Virus record (IMG/VR): IMGVR_UViG_3300042924_002453
Span: 1-24,075 of that record
Strand: one strand, 5' to 3'
Length of the DNA stretch: 24,075 bases
From: a virus
A model generated the notes under the pieces. That model did no database searches. It was given only the letters and a program-made list of their open reading frames with translations, and was not told the DNA's origin. How positions within the stretch are numbered: position 1 is the first letter of the stretch; every line of letters begins with the position of its first letter. This document shows positions 14,305 through 20,006 of this stretch, piece after piece. A program made the translations under genes and the position numbers.

Positions 14305-15843
14305 TCAGTAGTACGCCGCAGATCGGCGCTTGAAAAATCTTGGTTCGTCTGGCTCATCTGTGTCAATCCTGATGAAGCCACCTTGTCTGACTCGAAGCAG
14401 TGCTTGGGTGGTCGTGTCCACGTAGTCATCGTTCTCCCCCACAGGGAAGGCCGCAACTTCCTCAATGACTTCTCGTGCCCAGCGTGTGTCAGGTGCCCAT
14501 ATCAGCCCGGAAGCAAACATGTCAGCCACGGCGTTGACACGCACCATCTTATCGTTTCCACGGCTGGGTGTAAATTCTTGTACAGGGATGCCCATGTTGC
14601 GCAGCTCTTGGATCAGTGGGCCACCGGCGGCTTTCTTCTCCACAATGAACGCATCCGGCTCCCACTCCATCCATTGCTTGAAGGCCACTTGCTTTAGCTC
14701 CGGAAACGCCATCCTGTCCTTGAACGCGTCCAGCAGAATCACCTGCGCCTTGCTGTTCTCTTCCTCGTTGTAGAACACACCCCATGTTGTGCACGCACTG
14801 TAGTCAGATGTGCTCTTTGTCTCGTGCGCCGTGTCCCAGCTCTGGATTATGTACTCACAGTCAGGCGGTGTGTCGCTTGGCCAGATGCGCCAATGCTTTC
14901 TGCTGATGATCGCCGCAGTGTCCGATGTGGGCTGCTGCATGTACTGCGCGTTCCAGTACCGTGGCTCCATTGAGGACTTGGCTGACTGGAGGGCCTCCAG
15001 CGGCCACTGCTCTGGCCAGAGCGATTTCTCGTTCTCTGTGTTCTCGTTCAAGATGGCCGGGAGTTCTACGATCTCCCACTGCGGCGAGTCTGGGTTGTTG
15101 ACTTGGTACTGGATCAACCGTCCGGTCAAGTCCAGTGGCCCCCAACGTGTCATGACCACAATGATGCCGCCGCCCGGCATCAGCCGCTGCAACGGGCCGG
15201 TCTGAAACCATGACCACGCGGTGTCAAACGCCAGTCGGCTGTTTGCCTTTACATCTTGTTCCGAATGCGGATCGTCAATAACAAAAAGGTCAGCTCCGCG
15301 ACCAGCGAGAGCACCGCCAACACCAGCAGCGTAATACTGACCACCGGCAGCAGTACTCCACTTTCCAGCAGCTTTCTGGTCATCTGCCACAAGGGTTTGA
15401 GGAAAGAGTTCATGGTATTGCTCGTCGTTGATAAGGTTTCGTACCCGACGACCGAAGTCCTCGGACAACGATGCCGTGTGCGTTCCCATGATGATTTTCT
15501 TATTAGGGAAATTACCTAGAAAGAACGCGGGGAACAGATAGCTGGAGAACTCCGACTTACCCATACGCGGCGCGATGTTGATGATGACGCGCTTCTTTTT
15601 GCCGTCAATTACATCCTGAAATATCTTGGCCAGCTTTCTGTGGTGCGGCCCCACCTTGAATCCGGGGTAGACATGCTGGGCAAACTTAATCATGTCCGTG
15701 CGTCCGGCCACCAACGAATACCGCTTCTCCCGTTCCTCCAACATATCCATGAGTTCAATCTTTTCCTTGAGACTCATGGTGGGGAGGGCGCGCTGAATCG
15801 CCTGTATTTCCCCAATGTTTAACGTTAGACTTTCAAGATTCAT
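14305..15843 (-). CDS. terL: Terminase large subunit
   Basis: A 512-residue ATP-driven packaging motor and nuclease. The N-terminal ATPase shows Walker A APRMGKSE (91-98), Walker B LFVIDD (186-191) and a coupling-type segment VVMTRWGPLDLTG near 229. The C-terminal RNase-H-like nuclease has acidic residues in QSWDTAHE (Asp337), IVEKKAAG (Glu402) and GENDDYVDTTTQAL (Asp472/473), as expected for metal binding. Length is normal for the family. It is expressed from the same message as the upstream putative small subunit, with an 11-nt overlap and no strong own ribosome site, suggesting coupled translation. It is followed by a small gene and then portal. All key residues appear intact. Confidence 0.94.
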   Translation of the reverse strand: MNLESLTLNIGEIQAIQRALPTMSLKEKIELMDMLEEREKRYSLVAGRTDMIKFAQHVYPGFKVGPHHRKLAKIFQDVIDGKKKRVIINIAPRMGKSEFSSYLFPAFFLGNFPNKKIIMGTHTASLSEDFGRRVRNLINDEQYHELFPQTLVADDQKAAGKWSTAAGGQYYAAGVGGALAGRGADLFVIDDPHSEQDVKANSRLAFDTAWSWFQTGPLQRLMPGGGIIVVMTRWGPLDLTGRLIQYQVNNPDSPQWEIVELPAILNENTENEKSLWPEQWPLEALQSAKSSMEPRYWNAQYMQQPTSDTAAIISRKHWRIWPSDTPPDCEYIIQSWDTAHETKSTSDYSACTTWGVFYNEEENSKAQVILLDAFKDRMAFPELKQVAFKQWMEWEPDAFIVEKKAAGGPLIQELRNMGIPVQEFTPSRGNDKMVRVNAVADMFASGLIWAPDTRWAREVIEEVAAFPVGENDDYVDTTTQALLRVRQGGFIRIDTDEPDEPRFFKRRSAAYY

Positions 15844-16432
15844 CGGGAGTAACCGGTAAGGGGGTGCTAACTTCTATGTCTTCAACGGGTTCAGCGTCGG
15901 TCACGTTCATGAACTTGGCCAGCTTGTCCTTGAGCTTCTTGTCGATTTCTTCGTCGGTCAGGTCTGTCTTCTTGACCTCAATCTTGTCGGTGAACAGCCC
16001 GACTTCTGTGACTTTGCCCAAGAGGCCCAGTGCTTTCAAGCGGATGTTGGCGTTGGGGTTCTCGCACTCTTCCAACAGCTTGGCCACGGTATACCCGCGC
16101 AGTTCTCTGGCTTGGTGGACAAACTCCCAGTCGTAGGCGGTCAACATGCCGACAAGATGCTGCACCGCAGCAGGCGTTTTGATCTGGGTAAGTTGGTCGT
16201 GCGTGATTTCTGTTGGGGCGACAGAAATTAAATTTGTGAAAGATGCCCGCGCCGCTTGGACTTCGGCTTGGCTGACCACGGTATCTGTGTCGGCGGCACC
16301 CAGACCTTTGAGCCACTCGACCGTGTTTACTTTAGCGTCGACTACGTCCGCCGGATGTTCTTTCTCCAGCGGGGTCGGTTTACCGGAGTGGTCGTTCACT
16401 TCCGGTTCAAATTCAATAAGGTGTTCTAGCAT
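15833..16432 (-). CDS. terS: Putative terminase small subunit
   Basis: A 199-residue helical protein directly upstream of and overlapping terL. It has an acidic N-terminus, a helical middle (WLKGLGAADTDTVVSQAEVQ, VGMLTAYDWEFVHQARELRG) and the block YTVAKLLEECENPNANIRLK plus ALGLLGKVTEVGLFTDKIEV (about 114-153), similar to repeats of short helices in small subunits I recall. The C-terminus is Lys-rich then acidic (KKLKDKLAKFMN). Small subunits bind the packaging site on DNA and regulate the large subunit. The assignment rests mainly on position and on the LKALGLLGKV segment. The start codon lies in a possible leader hairpin (see findings). Confidence 0.65.
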   Translation of the reverse strand: MLEHLIEFEPEVNDHSGKPTPLEKEHPADVVDAKVNTVEWLKGLGAADTDTVVSQAEVQAARASFTNLISVAPTEITHDQLTQIKTPAAVQHLVGMLTAYDWEFVHQARELRGYTVAKLLEECENPNANIRLKALGLLGKVTEVGLFTDKIEVKKTDLTDEEIDKKLKDKLAKFMNVTDAEPVEDIEVSTPLPVTPDES

Positions 16433-16447
16433 CGGCGCATAAGTCCC

Positions 16448-16476
16448 TTGTACCTGCGATGCGCGAAGTGTATACT
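16448..16476 (+). promoter_or_regulatory. Predicted sigma70-like promoter, plus strand
   Basis: TTGTAC (16448-16453), 17-nt spacer, TATACT (16471-16476). Both hexamers are close to consensus (4/6 and 5/6) with ideal spacing. Transcription would start near 16483 and meet the terminator at 16543-16575, giving an RNA of about 90 nt rather than reaching the first early gene. It overlaps the predicted minus-strand promoter at the GTATAC palindrome. Confidence 0.45.
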
Positions 16477-16496
16477 ATCTTTGAGTTATCTGACAA
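16469..16496 (-). promoter_or_regulatory. Predicted sigma70-like promoter for the late operon
   Basis: On the minus strand, TTGTCA (plus 16491-16496), 16-nt spacer and TATACA (plus 16469-16474). The start would be near 16462, leaving a leader of about 30 nt before the terS ATG at 16432. It is the best candidate promoter upstream of the late genes. The -10 region overlaps that of the plus-strand promoter, so the two would compete. Confidence 0.4.
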
Positions 16497-16575
16497 GCAG
16501 TTGTCTAGATGCTTCTCCTCAGTTGTGACCCAACTGTTAACACCCCCTGTCAGAAATGGCCGGGGGTTTTTTTTT
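16483..16575 (+). ncRNA. Candidate small RNA with three hairpins
   Basis: A stretch between a predicted promoter and a terminator on the same strand, with no ribosome-site-led ORF inside it. Three successive stems can be drawn: GACAA/TTGTC (16492-16505, loop GCAG), CAGTTG/CAACTG (16520-16536, loop TGACC) and the terminator stem. This is the layout of a short structured RNA. It could also be an attenuated leader that regulates read-through into the early genes. No known RNA family is recognised. Confidence 0.35.
16543..16575 (+). terminator. Intrinsic terminator, plus strand
   Basis: CCCCC (16543-16547) pairs with GGGGG (16562-16566), and the stem can extend by one more pair past a T/C mismatch, followed immediately by nine T residues (16567-16575). 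The long T tract makes termination on the plus strand credible although the loop is large (about 14 nt). There is no annotated gene upstream on this strand, which is why a short RNA is suspected. Confidence 0.65.
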
Positions 16576-16703
16576 GTGTTGGTGGCTCCCATAGGGCAGG
16601 GTTTGAGCGCAATCCAACAACGAAAAACTCTCAACGGGGCCAATCCGTTTCCACCAACCTGCGTATTGTAACCAATGTCTATCGTTGGACAAGAGGTTAT
16701 TTC

Positions 16704-16721
16704 AAATTTTTTAAAAAATTT
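16704..16721. repeat. Perfect 18-bp AT palindrome
   Basis: AAATTTTTTAAAAAATTT reads the same on both strands. A-tract/T-tract palindromes like this bend or melt easily and are found near origins, promoters and regulator sites. It lies in the middle of the divergent region. It is followed by the 11-bp dyad GTGATTATCAC at 16733-16743. Confidence 0.7.
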
Positions 16722-16866
16722 ATGGGGTGGGTGTGATTATCACGAAGGGGGGTATGGTTTAGAAGTTAAGTATTACAAAAGTGCTGAGAATCGGTGGGGA
16801 ATAGTGTTCATATAGTGTAGTGCTGCTGCCTCATATCAGGGGTGATGGGGGTACGGTGGGGTCTAA

Positions 16867-16906
16867 GGTATTCGATTATCAGGCTCTCGTAGTACCTCCG
16901 AATACC
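16867..16906. repeat. 8-bp inverted repeat before the first early gene
   Basis: GGTATTCG (16867-16874) and CGAATACC (16899-16906) are exact reverse complements 24 nt apart. The right arm ends 7 nt before a -10-like TACAAT (16914-16919), so the repeat covers the expected -35 region. This placement fits a repressor or activator site. There is no good -35 hexamer, which would suit an activator-dependent promoter. Confidence 0.45.
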
Positions 16907-16955
16907 CCTTCCATACAATAGAGGTATCGGTTCGGGGCACAACGCTTACGACGAA

Positions 16956-16971
16956 GGGGACAAATGTCCCC
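16956..16971 (+). repeat. Hairpin repeat, copy 1
   Basis: GGGGACAAATGTCCCC: stem GGGGAC/GTCCCC with loop AAAT. This copy lies in the leader of the first early gene and ends 7 nt before its AGGAG, so folding could affect ribosome access. Four further copies follow at 17415, 18021, 19082 and 21796. Confidence 0.85.
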
Positions 16972-16990
16972 GTTCAATAGGAGTAACACA

Positions 16991-17413
16991 ATGTCTATCA
17001 ACAAACTGCAAACAGCCGTCACAACAGCCCTGCAACACGCCAAGGGTTACGCAGACGCCATCACAGACGCTACCAAGGCGGCAAAGGGTATGCCAAGGGA
17101 TGCGGTACGCACGGCCATCATGCCCACAGTGGCGGCCTTCTACGGGGTCAAGATGCAAGCGGGCGAGGGCAAAGCCGAGGGCACACAGGTCTTGGACAAA
17201 GATGCGGCCAAGTATGAGGCGGCACGCAAGGCGCTGTCGCGTCTGCTCGGGGACATTTGCGGCACTGAGGCATCAAGCCCGAACCGTGAGGCCGTGGTCG
17301 CGCCACGCAAGGTGTTCAAGTCTGTACTGAGTGAGATTCTCAACTCAGGCATGAGCAAGGCTGAATTCAATGCACTCATCGCCGAGTTGCGTGATTCTGT
17401 CTCTTTCGAGTAA
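16991..17413 (+). CDS. First early-arm gene, hypothetical Ala/Lys-rich protein
   Basis: A 140-residue helical protein beginning MSINKLQTAVTTALQHAKGY, with AAKGMPRDAVRTAIMPTVAA and DAAKYEAARKALSRLLGDIC. ATG at 16991 is chosen over an in-frame ATG at 16964 inside the hairpin repeat because AGGAG lies 7 nt upstream. The C-terminal part (SEILNSGMSKAEFNALIAEL) looks like a small helical domain. No family is recognised, and no Cys cluster or membrane span is seen. As the first gene after the divergent control region it may be an early regulator or takeover protein; that is inference. Confidence 0.75.
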   Translation: MSINKLQTAVTTALQHAKGYADAITDATKAAKGMPRDAVRTAIMPTVAAFYGVKMQAGEGKAEGTQVLDKDAAKYEAARKALSRLLGDICGTEASSPNREAVVAPRKVFKSVLSEILNSGMSKAEFNALIAELRDSVSFE

Positions 17414-17414
17414 T

Positions 17415-17430
17415 CGGGACAAATGTCCCC
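17415..17430 (+). repeat. Hairpin repeat, copy 2, with T tract
   Basis: CGGGACAAATGTCCCC, one base changed from the others, so the stem is GGGAC/GTCCC. It begins 2 nt after the stop of the first early gene and is followed by GTTG and six T, so this copy also looks like a weak intrinsic terminator. Confidence 0.8.
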
Positions 17431-17444
17431 GTTGTTTTTTCCCG

Positions 17445-17472
17445 AGCGGCACAGGCGTGAGGTCTGGCCGCT
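17445..17472 (+). promoter_or_regulatory. Leader hairpin of the 17516 gene
   Basis: AGCGGC (17445-17450) pairs with GCCGCT (17467-17472). Inside it CAG/CTG can add three pairs past a bulged A. A pyrimidine-rich stretch (TGTTTCTTTCCC) follows. It lies between hairpin copy 2 and the ribosome site. It may be a second terminator-like or leader structure for the next small genes. Confidence 0.45.
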
Positions 17473-17515
17473 GTTTCTTTCCCTGTCCAACACTTTTCAA
17501 CTGGAGATTATCACT

Positions 17516-17665
17516 ATGAAAAAACTGCTTGATGCGTACCGCAAACTACCATCCCCATCAAACCGAACCAAACTGCAAACCTACCTCAACAAGCACATGA
17601 TGGCCGTCTGTATGGCACTGCCTGAAGACATCGCCTTCCTCAAAGCCCACAACTTCACAATCTAA
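17516..17665 (+). CDS. Small hypothetical protein (49 aa)
   Basis: Begins MKKLLDAYRKLPSPSNRTKL, continues QTYLNKHMMAVCMALPEDIA and ends FLKAHNFTI. The ATG at 17516 has GGAG 9 nt before it; an upstream ATG in the same frame at 17423 falls inside the repeat copy and is not used. The protein is helical and basic at the N-terminus. I recall similar short proteins in early regions of environmental phages. The stop TAA forms the first bases of the next ribosome site (TAAGGAG). Function unknown. Confidence 0.72.
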   Translation: MKKLLDAYRKLPSPSNRTKLQTYLNKHMMAVCMALPEDIAFLKAHNFTI

Positions 17666-17675
17666 GGAGAACACC

Positions 17676-17816
17676 ATGTCACTCAGTAAATTCATTTCCC
17701 TGTGCCACGAGCGCACCATAGACCCAAGCCTTGCGCTTGAAAACCCCGCCATCATTGAAGCCCTCAAGGCCAAAGATGATGAAACCGTTGTAGACATTCT
17801 TGACACCGCATTTTAA
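17676..17816 (+). CDS. Very small acidic protein (46 aa)
   Basis: Read by hand from ATG at 17676 to TAA at 17814. The product begins MSLSKFISLCHERTIDPSLA and ends with LKAKDDETVVDILDTAF. It is acidic and likely helical. TAAGGAG six bases before ATG is a very strong site and contains the stop of the previous gene. The same 20-nt word that begins this gene, TAAGGAGAACACCATGTCAC, also begins the next gene, so the two starts are copies. No function is recognised. Confidence 0.72.
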   Translation: MSLSKFISLCHERTIDPSLALENPAIIEALKAKDDETVVDILDTAF

Positions 17817-17826
17817 GGAGAACACC

Positions 17827-18018
17827 ATGTCACGCACCTATTACAGCAAAGCCAAAATCAAAGCCCTCAAAGACCTTCGCATCCTGCGAGATGAGATAGT
17901 CGCATCCATGCCCAAGGGCAAGACCAAGCAAGACCTCATGGACAAAGCCCGCAACCGCACAGACCTCGACCATTGGAATGATGCAGTCAAGGGCGTGAAG
18001 CAAATGAGGCTGCTTTGA
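17827..18018 (+). CDS. Small basic protein (63 aa)
   Basis: Begins MSRTYYSKAKIKALKDLRIL and ends VKGVKQMRLL. ATG at 17827 follows TAAGGAG by 6 nt, and that word includes the stop codon of the previous small gene. The protein is Lys/Arg-rich and helical (MPKGKTKQDLMDKARNRTDL), so it may bind nucleic acid. Together with the two small genes before it, it forms a three-gene block ended by hairpin copy 3. Confidence 0.72.
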   Translation: MSRTYYSKAKIKALKDLRILRDEIVASMPKGKTKQDLMDKARNRTDLDHWNDAVKGVKQMRLL

Positions 18019-18020
18019 AC

Positions 18021-18036
18021 GGGGACAAATGTCCCC
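18021..18036 (+). repeat. Hairpin repeat, copy 3
   Basis: GGGGACAAATGTCCCC beginning 2 nt after the stop of the 63-residue gene. Here the flanking C (18020) and G (18037) add a seventh pair. No T tract follows, so it is not a classical terminator. Downstream is TGCAG...CTGCA (18055-18079), within which GGAC/GTCC can also pair. Confidence 0.85.
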
Positions 18037-18381
18037 GATGTGTCATTATCACGATGCAGGACTAAAGTCCGTGACTGCACGCACTGGGCGATACACTTGG
18101 ACACTCTAACTTGTTGATTTATAATAAAAACCAGCGTACCTATCCTATATATACATATATATAAATAGAGATAGAGATATAGAAATATATTTTTATATGC
18201 GTGCGACCTCGCTGGTCTTTGTTTCTTTGTCTTTGTTCCTTTGGGCTTTGATAGTTCCGGAAAACCATGTATAGCATGGATACCTAAAGACAATTCCTAT
18301 ATGAATCAAGCAGATAAAGTGTCCGGAAATATATCCCCGCCCGTGCTATCATGGACAATTTCAACCACAAGGAAGATAATC
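18037..18381 (+). promoter_or_regulatory. Non-coding AT-rich region with promoter
   Basis: About 345 nt with no gene. It holds nested inverted repeats (TGCAG/CTGCA at 18055-18079), a promoter with a perfect -10, a 73-nt very AT-rich loop bounded by ACCAGCG (18130-18136) and CGCTGGT (18210-18216), a CTTTG-rich low-complexity tract (18217-18250), a 5-bp hairpin CCATG/CATGG (18265-18279) and two copies of TCCGGAAA (near 18255 and 18320). The AT-rich part could be a replication origin or an unwinding element; that is inference. Confidence 0.6.
18097..18125 (+). promoter_or_regulatory. Predicted sigma70-like promoter
   Basis: TTGGAC (18097-18102), 17-nt spacer, TATAAT (18120-18125). The -10 is a perfect consensus; the -35 is weak (three of six). 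Start would be near 18132, exactly at the beginning of the ACCAGCG inverted repeat. It would drive the 18382 gene with a leader of about 250 nt. Confidence 0.5.
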
Positions 18382-19056
18382 ATGGGATACCGATTCGTTA
18401 AATACATGAAGATGAATACCAATGACCTAGACCGTATGCTCACACAGCAGGGCGTTGCGCCTTTGCGTGTGCAGGAAATCGTGGAAACCGTCACCGAACA
18501 AAAGGCCACACAGCGCAAAGCCCGAGCGCACAAACAGCAGATGGATTTGCAGTGGGGCGAGTTCCTTGCCCCGTTGATACATGAGCACAAGACCATACGC
18601 TCAATTCAGCGTTACAAGGGCAGTCCCGAGCGTGCCGCTGCACTCGAAGCGTATGCGTTGGTATTGGACAGTCTCAAAGGTCGCTTGCACCTACTCATGC
18701 GGGATAAAAACAAGACCCCTTTGCAGTTGTACCCTGAGCGCACGCATTGGAGTGATTATGTTCCTGCACACATTCGAGACGAAGTGCATCTGCTGTTCGA
18801 TGCCATACCCTACAAAGCCAAGGCCAAGGTCAAACTACCCTTTGCCCGAACCATACCTGTCATCTTGCACAACAAACGCAGGGAACGGCTACTGCGTAGT
18901 ACCCGTAAAGCGTTGGACAGAGCGCAGTCCGAGTACGCCATCAACCCATCCGATGAGAACGCCCATGAGTTATCCCGAATCAAGGAAGCCCTGCGAATCA
19001 TCAGGGACATGCACATGAACGAGCCAGTGCCAGCGACATGGCATGGGCTTTTCTGA
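18382..19056 (+). CDS. Hypothetical basic helical protein (224 aa)
   Basis: Begins MGYRFVKYMKMNTNDLDRML. The ATG at 18382 follows AAGGAAG by 6 nt and is preferred over an upstream non-ATG start at 18241 that would lie in the low-complexity leader. Residues about 25-80 are a helical basic segment (TEQKATQRKARAHKQQMDLQ). A conserved-looking middle follows (TPLQLYPERTHWSDYVPAHI, LLFDAIPYKAKAKVKLPFAR), then a helical Arg-rich end (RRERLLRSTRKALDRAQSEY). No known domain or catalytic triad is recognised. Possible DNA- or RNA-binding early protein. It is preceded by a long leader and followed by a small hairpin plus repeat copy 4. Confidence 0.75.
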   Translation: MGYRFVKYMKMNTNDLDRMLTQQGVAPLRVQEIVETVTEQKATQRKARAHKQQMDLQWGEFLAPLIHEHKTIRSIQRYKGSPERAAALEAYALVLDSLKGRLHLLMRDKNKTPLQLYPERTHWSDYVPAHIRDEVHLLFDAIPYKAKAKVKLPFARTIPVILHNKRRERLLRSTRKALDRAQSEYAINPSDENAHELSRIKEALRIIRDMHMNEPVPATWHGLF

Positions 19057-19057
19057 C

Positions 19058-19074
19058 GGGTGTCAACCCTTTTT
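19058..19074 (+). terminator. Weak terminator-like hairpin
   Basis: GGGT (19058-19061) and ACCC (19066-19069) with loop GTCA, followed by five T. It lies 1 nt after the stop codon of the 224-residue protein. The stem is only 4 bp, so termination would be partial. It is close to the next hairpin repeat (19082). Confidence 0.4.
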
Positions 19075-19081
19075 AAGCAAC

Positions 19082-19097
19082 GGGGACAAATGTCCCC
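19082..19097 (+). repeat. Hairpin repeat, copy 4
   Basis: GGGGACAAATGTCCCC at the head of the leader of the 19182 gene. It is followed 20 nt later by an 8-bp stem and the word CATTCGTAACTGA, the same order as in the 21869 leader. Confidence 0.85.
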
Positions 19098-19117
19098 ATT
19101 CATGGTGCGTAGCATTT

Positions 19118-19158
19118 TGTCAGGCGATGCCGCGCACTACCCCGAACCTAGCCTGACA
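19118..19158 (+). promoter_or_regulatory. Leader stem before the 19182 gene
   Basis: TGTCAGGC (19118-19125) and GCCTGACA (19151-19158) are exact complements with a 25-nt loop. Its right arm runs straight into CATTCGTAACTGA (19157-19169) and the AAGGAG ribosome site. The matching stem at 21823-21844 has a different sequence but the same 8-bp length and position, which points to selection on RNA shape. Confidence 0.65.
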
Positions 19159-19181
19159 TTCGTAACTGAAGGAGAAAGCAA

Positions 19182-19586
19182 ATGAGATACGCAACATTGA
19201 TGGAAGCCCAGATGGGCGAGTGGCCTGACAGCTTAGTGCTGACTGATGCCCAAATGCTTGAAGCAATGGCAAACGAAGTGCCTGAGTGGATAGCCAAACA
19301 CAAATTCAAGGATTGGCGTAGCTACGAAGCACGACATGAGATGGGTTGGTACGCCGAGATTCACTATGACGAATGGAGGCGAGCAATGATGGAGGAGACA
19401 CGCGCACGATGGGCACGAGCGGCGTTCAGGTGCAGGATAGGAGACTCACAAGGTTTCTTCTATGCCTGCGGCAAGCGAGACGATGGGACATACCAGTATG
19501 TAGGGTTTCGCTACGGCTTGGAGGACTGCGAGTACGCATCAGGCTTTCTTGACATGACATACACACCACAAGGAGAAACACAATGA
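19182..19586 (+). CDS. Hypothetical Trp/Glu-rich protein (134 aa)
   Basis: Begins MRYATLMEAQMGEWPDSLVL, with VPEWIAKHKFKDWRSYEARH and YADI-like aromatic stretches, then GFFYACGKRDDGTYQYVGFR. It is acidic with many Trp and Tyr and has Cys in RCRIG, ACGK and EDCEY. No family is recognised. It is the first of a run of ten small genes. Its last five residues, QGETQ, are encoded by the ribosome-site module of the next gene (AAGGAGAAACACAATGA). ATGA overlap with the next start. Confidence 0.72.
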   Translation: MRYATLMEAQMGEWPDSLVLTDAQMLEAMANEVPEWIAKHKFKDWRSYEARHEMGWYAEIHYDEWRRAMMEETRARWARAAFRCRIGDSQGFFYACGKRDDGTYQYVGFRYGLEDCEYASGFLDMTYTPQGETQ

Positions 19587-19813
19587 GTGAGTACAGAAAT
19601 TTATGTAGTGATAAGCAAGCGAGGGTGTATGCCTGCGCCGAGGCGATACGAGTAGGCGACTGCCTGCCTGTATTTCGTTATTTTGGTAGTGACGCACCTA
19701 AGTTCTACGCAGAGGTGCTCGCGCCTATCAAAGAACGATTCACGATGGTGAGCGGGTATTGGGGCGTGATGCAGAAGCACCCACGCATTTATCTTTTTGT
19801 TATGGGGGAATGA
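19583..19813 (+). CDS. Hypothetical protein (76 aa)
   Basis: Begins MSEYRNLCSDKQARVYACAE and ends VMQKHPRIYLFVMGE. AAGGAGAAACACA provides the ribosome site at the standard 13-nt distance. The protein is aromatic-rich and has three Cys (LCSD, YACAE, DCLP). It is followed by TGAAATG, one base short of overlapping the next start. No function is recognised. Confidence 0.68.
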   Translation: MSEYRNLCSDKQARVYACAEAIRVGDCLPVFRYFGSDAPKFYAEVLAPIKERFTMVSGYWGVMQKHPRIYLFVMGE

Positions 19814-19814
19814 A

Positions 19815-20006
19815 ATGAGAGCAAAAGCTGTACTGAGTCACATATTCCTGAGCCTCGTGCTCTACAACGCAATGGCCGTTGGAATCAACCAAGTGATAGA
19901 GCTAGGTGGTGGTTACATCTGGATATTCATGGCGCTTGGCAGTGCGTTCCTGTTGGGGATGCAAGTCATGCTGGTGGTAATTGAATGTAAAGGAGAAACG
20001 AAATGA
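19815..20006 (+). CDS. Small two-helix membrane protein
   Basis: A 63-residue protein with two hydrophobic stretches, about residues 5-24 (AVLSHIFLSLVLYNAMAVGI) and 33-57 (GYIWIFMALGSAFLLGMQVM and on). The ATG at 19815 is preferred over an upstream TTG at 19797; GGGGGA supplies a ribosome site. Two helices with short polar ends resemble holins, anti-holins, superinfection-exclusion or other small phage membrane proteins. In an early-type block, exclusion or takeover is more likely than lysis. The end KGETK is read from the next gene's ribosome module. Confidence 0.68.
   Translation: MRAKAVLSHIFLSLVLYNAMAVGINQVIELGGGYIWIFMALGSAFLLGMQVMLVVIECKGETK

Larger units (their letters stand above)
16433..16990. 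promoter_or_regulatory. Divergent control region between late and early arms
   Basis: About 560 nt without a convincing gene separating leftward and rightward transcription. From left: an inverted repeat (GCATCG 16429-16434 and CGATGC 16457-16462), overlapping divergent promoter words, a possible short RNA with a plus-strand terminator at 16543-16575, an 18-bp perfect palindrome at 16704-16721, the dyad GTGATTATCAC at 16733-16743, a G-rich stretch at 16839-16861, the inverted repeat GGTATTCG (16867-16874) with CGAATACC (16899-16906), a -10-like TACAAT at 16914-16919 and the leader hairpin of the first rightward gene. No tRNA fold is found. Confidence 0.75.

Noticed and set aside
16413-16643. 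Minus-strand frame of 76 codons upstream of terS
   Set aside because: It overlaps the late promoter and terminator sequences, has no ribosome site and a low-complexity Lys/Asn segment from the T tract.
16576-16660. Possible tRNA-like sequence (GGTTTGAGCGCAATCC)
   Set aside because: No acceptor stem or anticodon arm can be drawn around it.
16459-16736. Plus-strand frames of 70-75 codons across the divergent region
   Set aside because: They run through the predicted terminator and its T tract, have no ribosome site, and overlap promoter words.
16964-16990. Earlier ATG for the first early gene
   Set aside because: It lies inside the hairpin repeat without a ribosome site; ATG at 16991 has AGGAG at 7 nt.
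17841-18293. Minus-strand frame of 150 codons
   Set aside because: It contains a Leu/Tyr/Ile simple repeat produced by the AT-rich leader and overlaps the well-supported 17827 gene.
18241-18381. Upstream extension of the 18382 gene
   Set aside because: The start would be a TTG in the low-complexity leader; ATG at 18382 has AAGGAAG at 6 nt.
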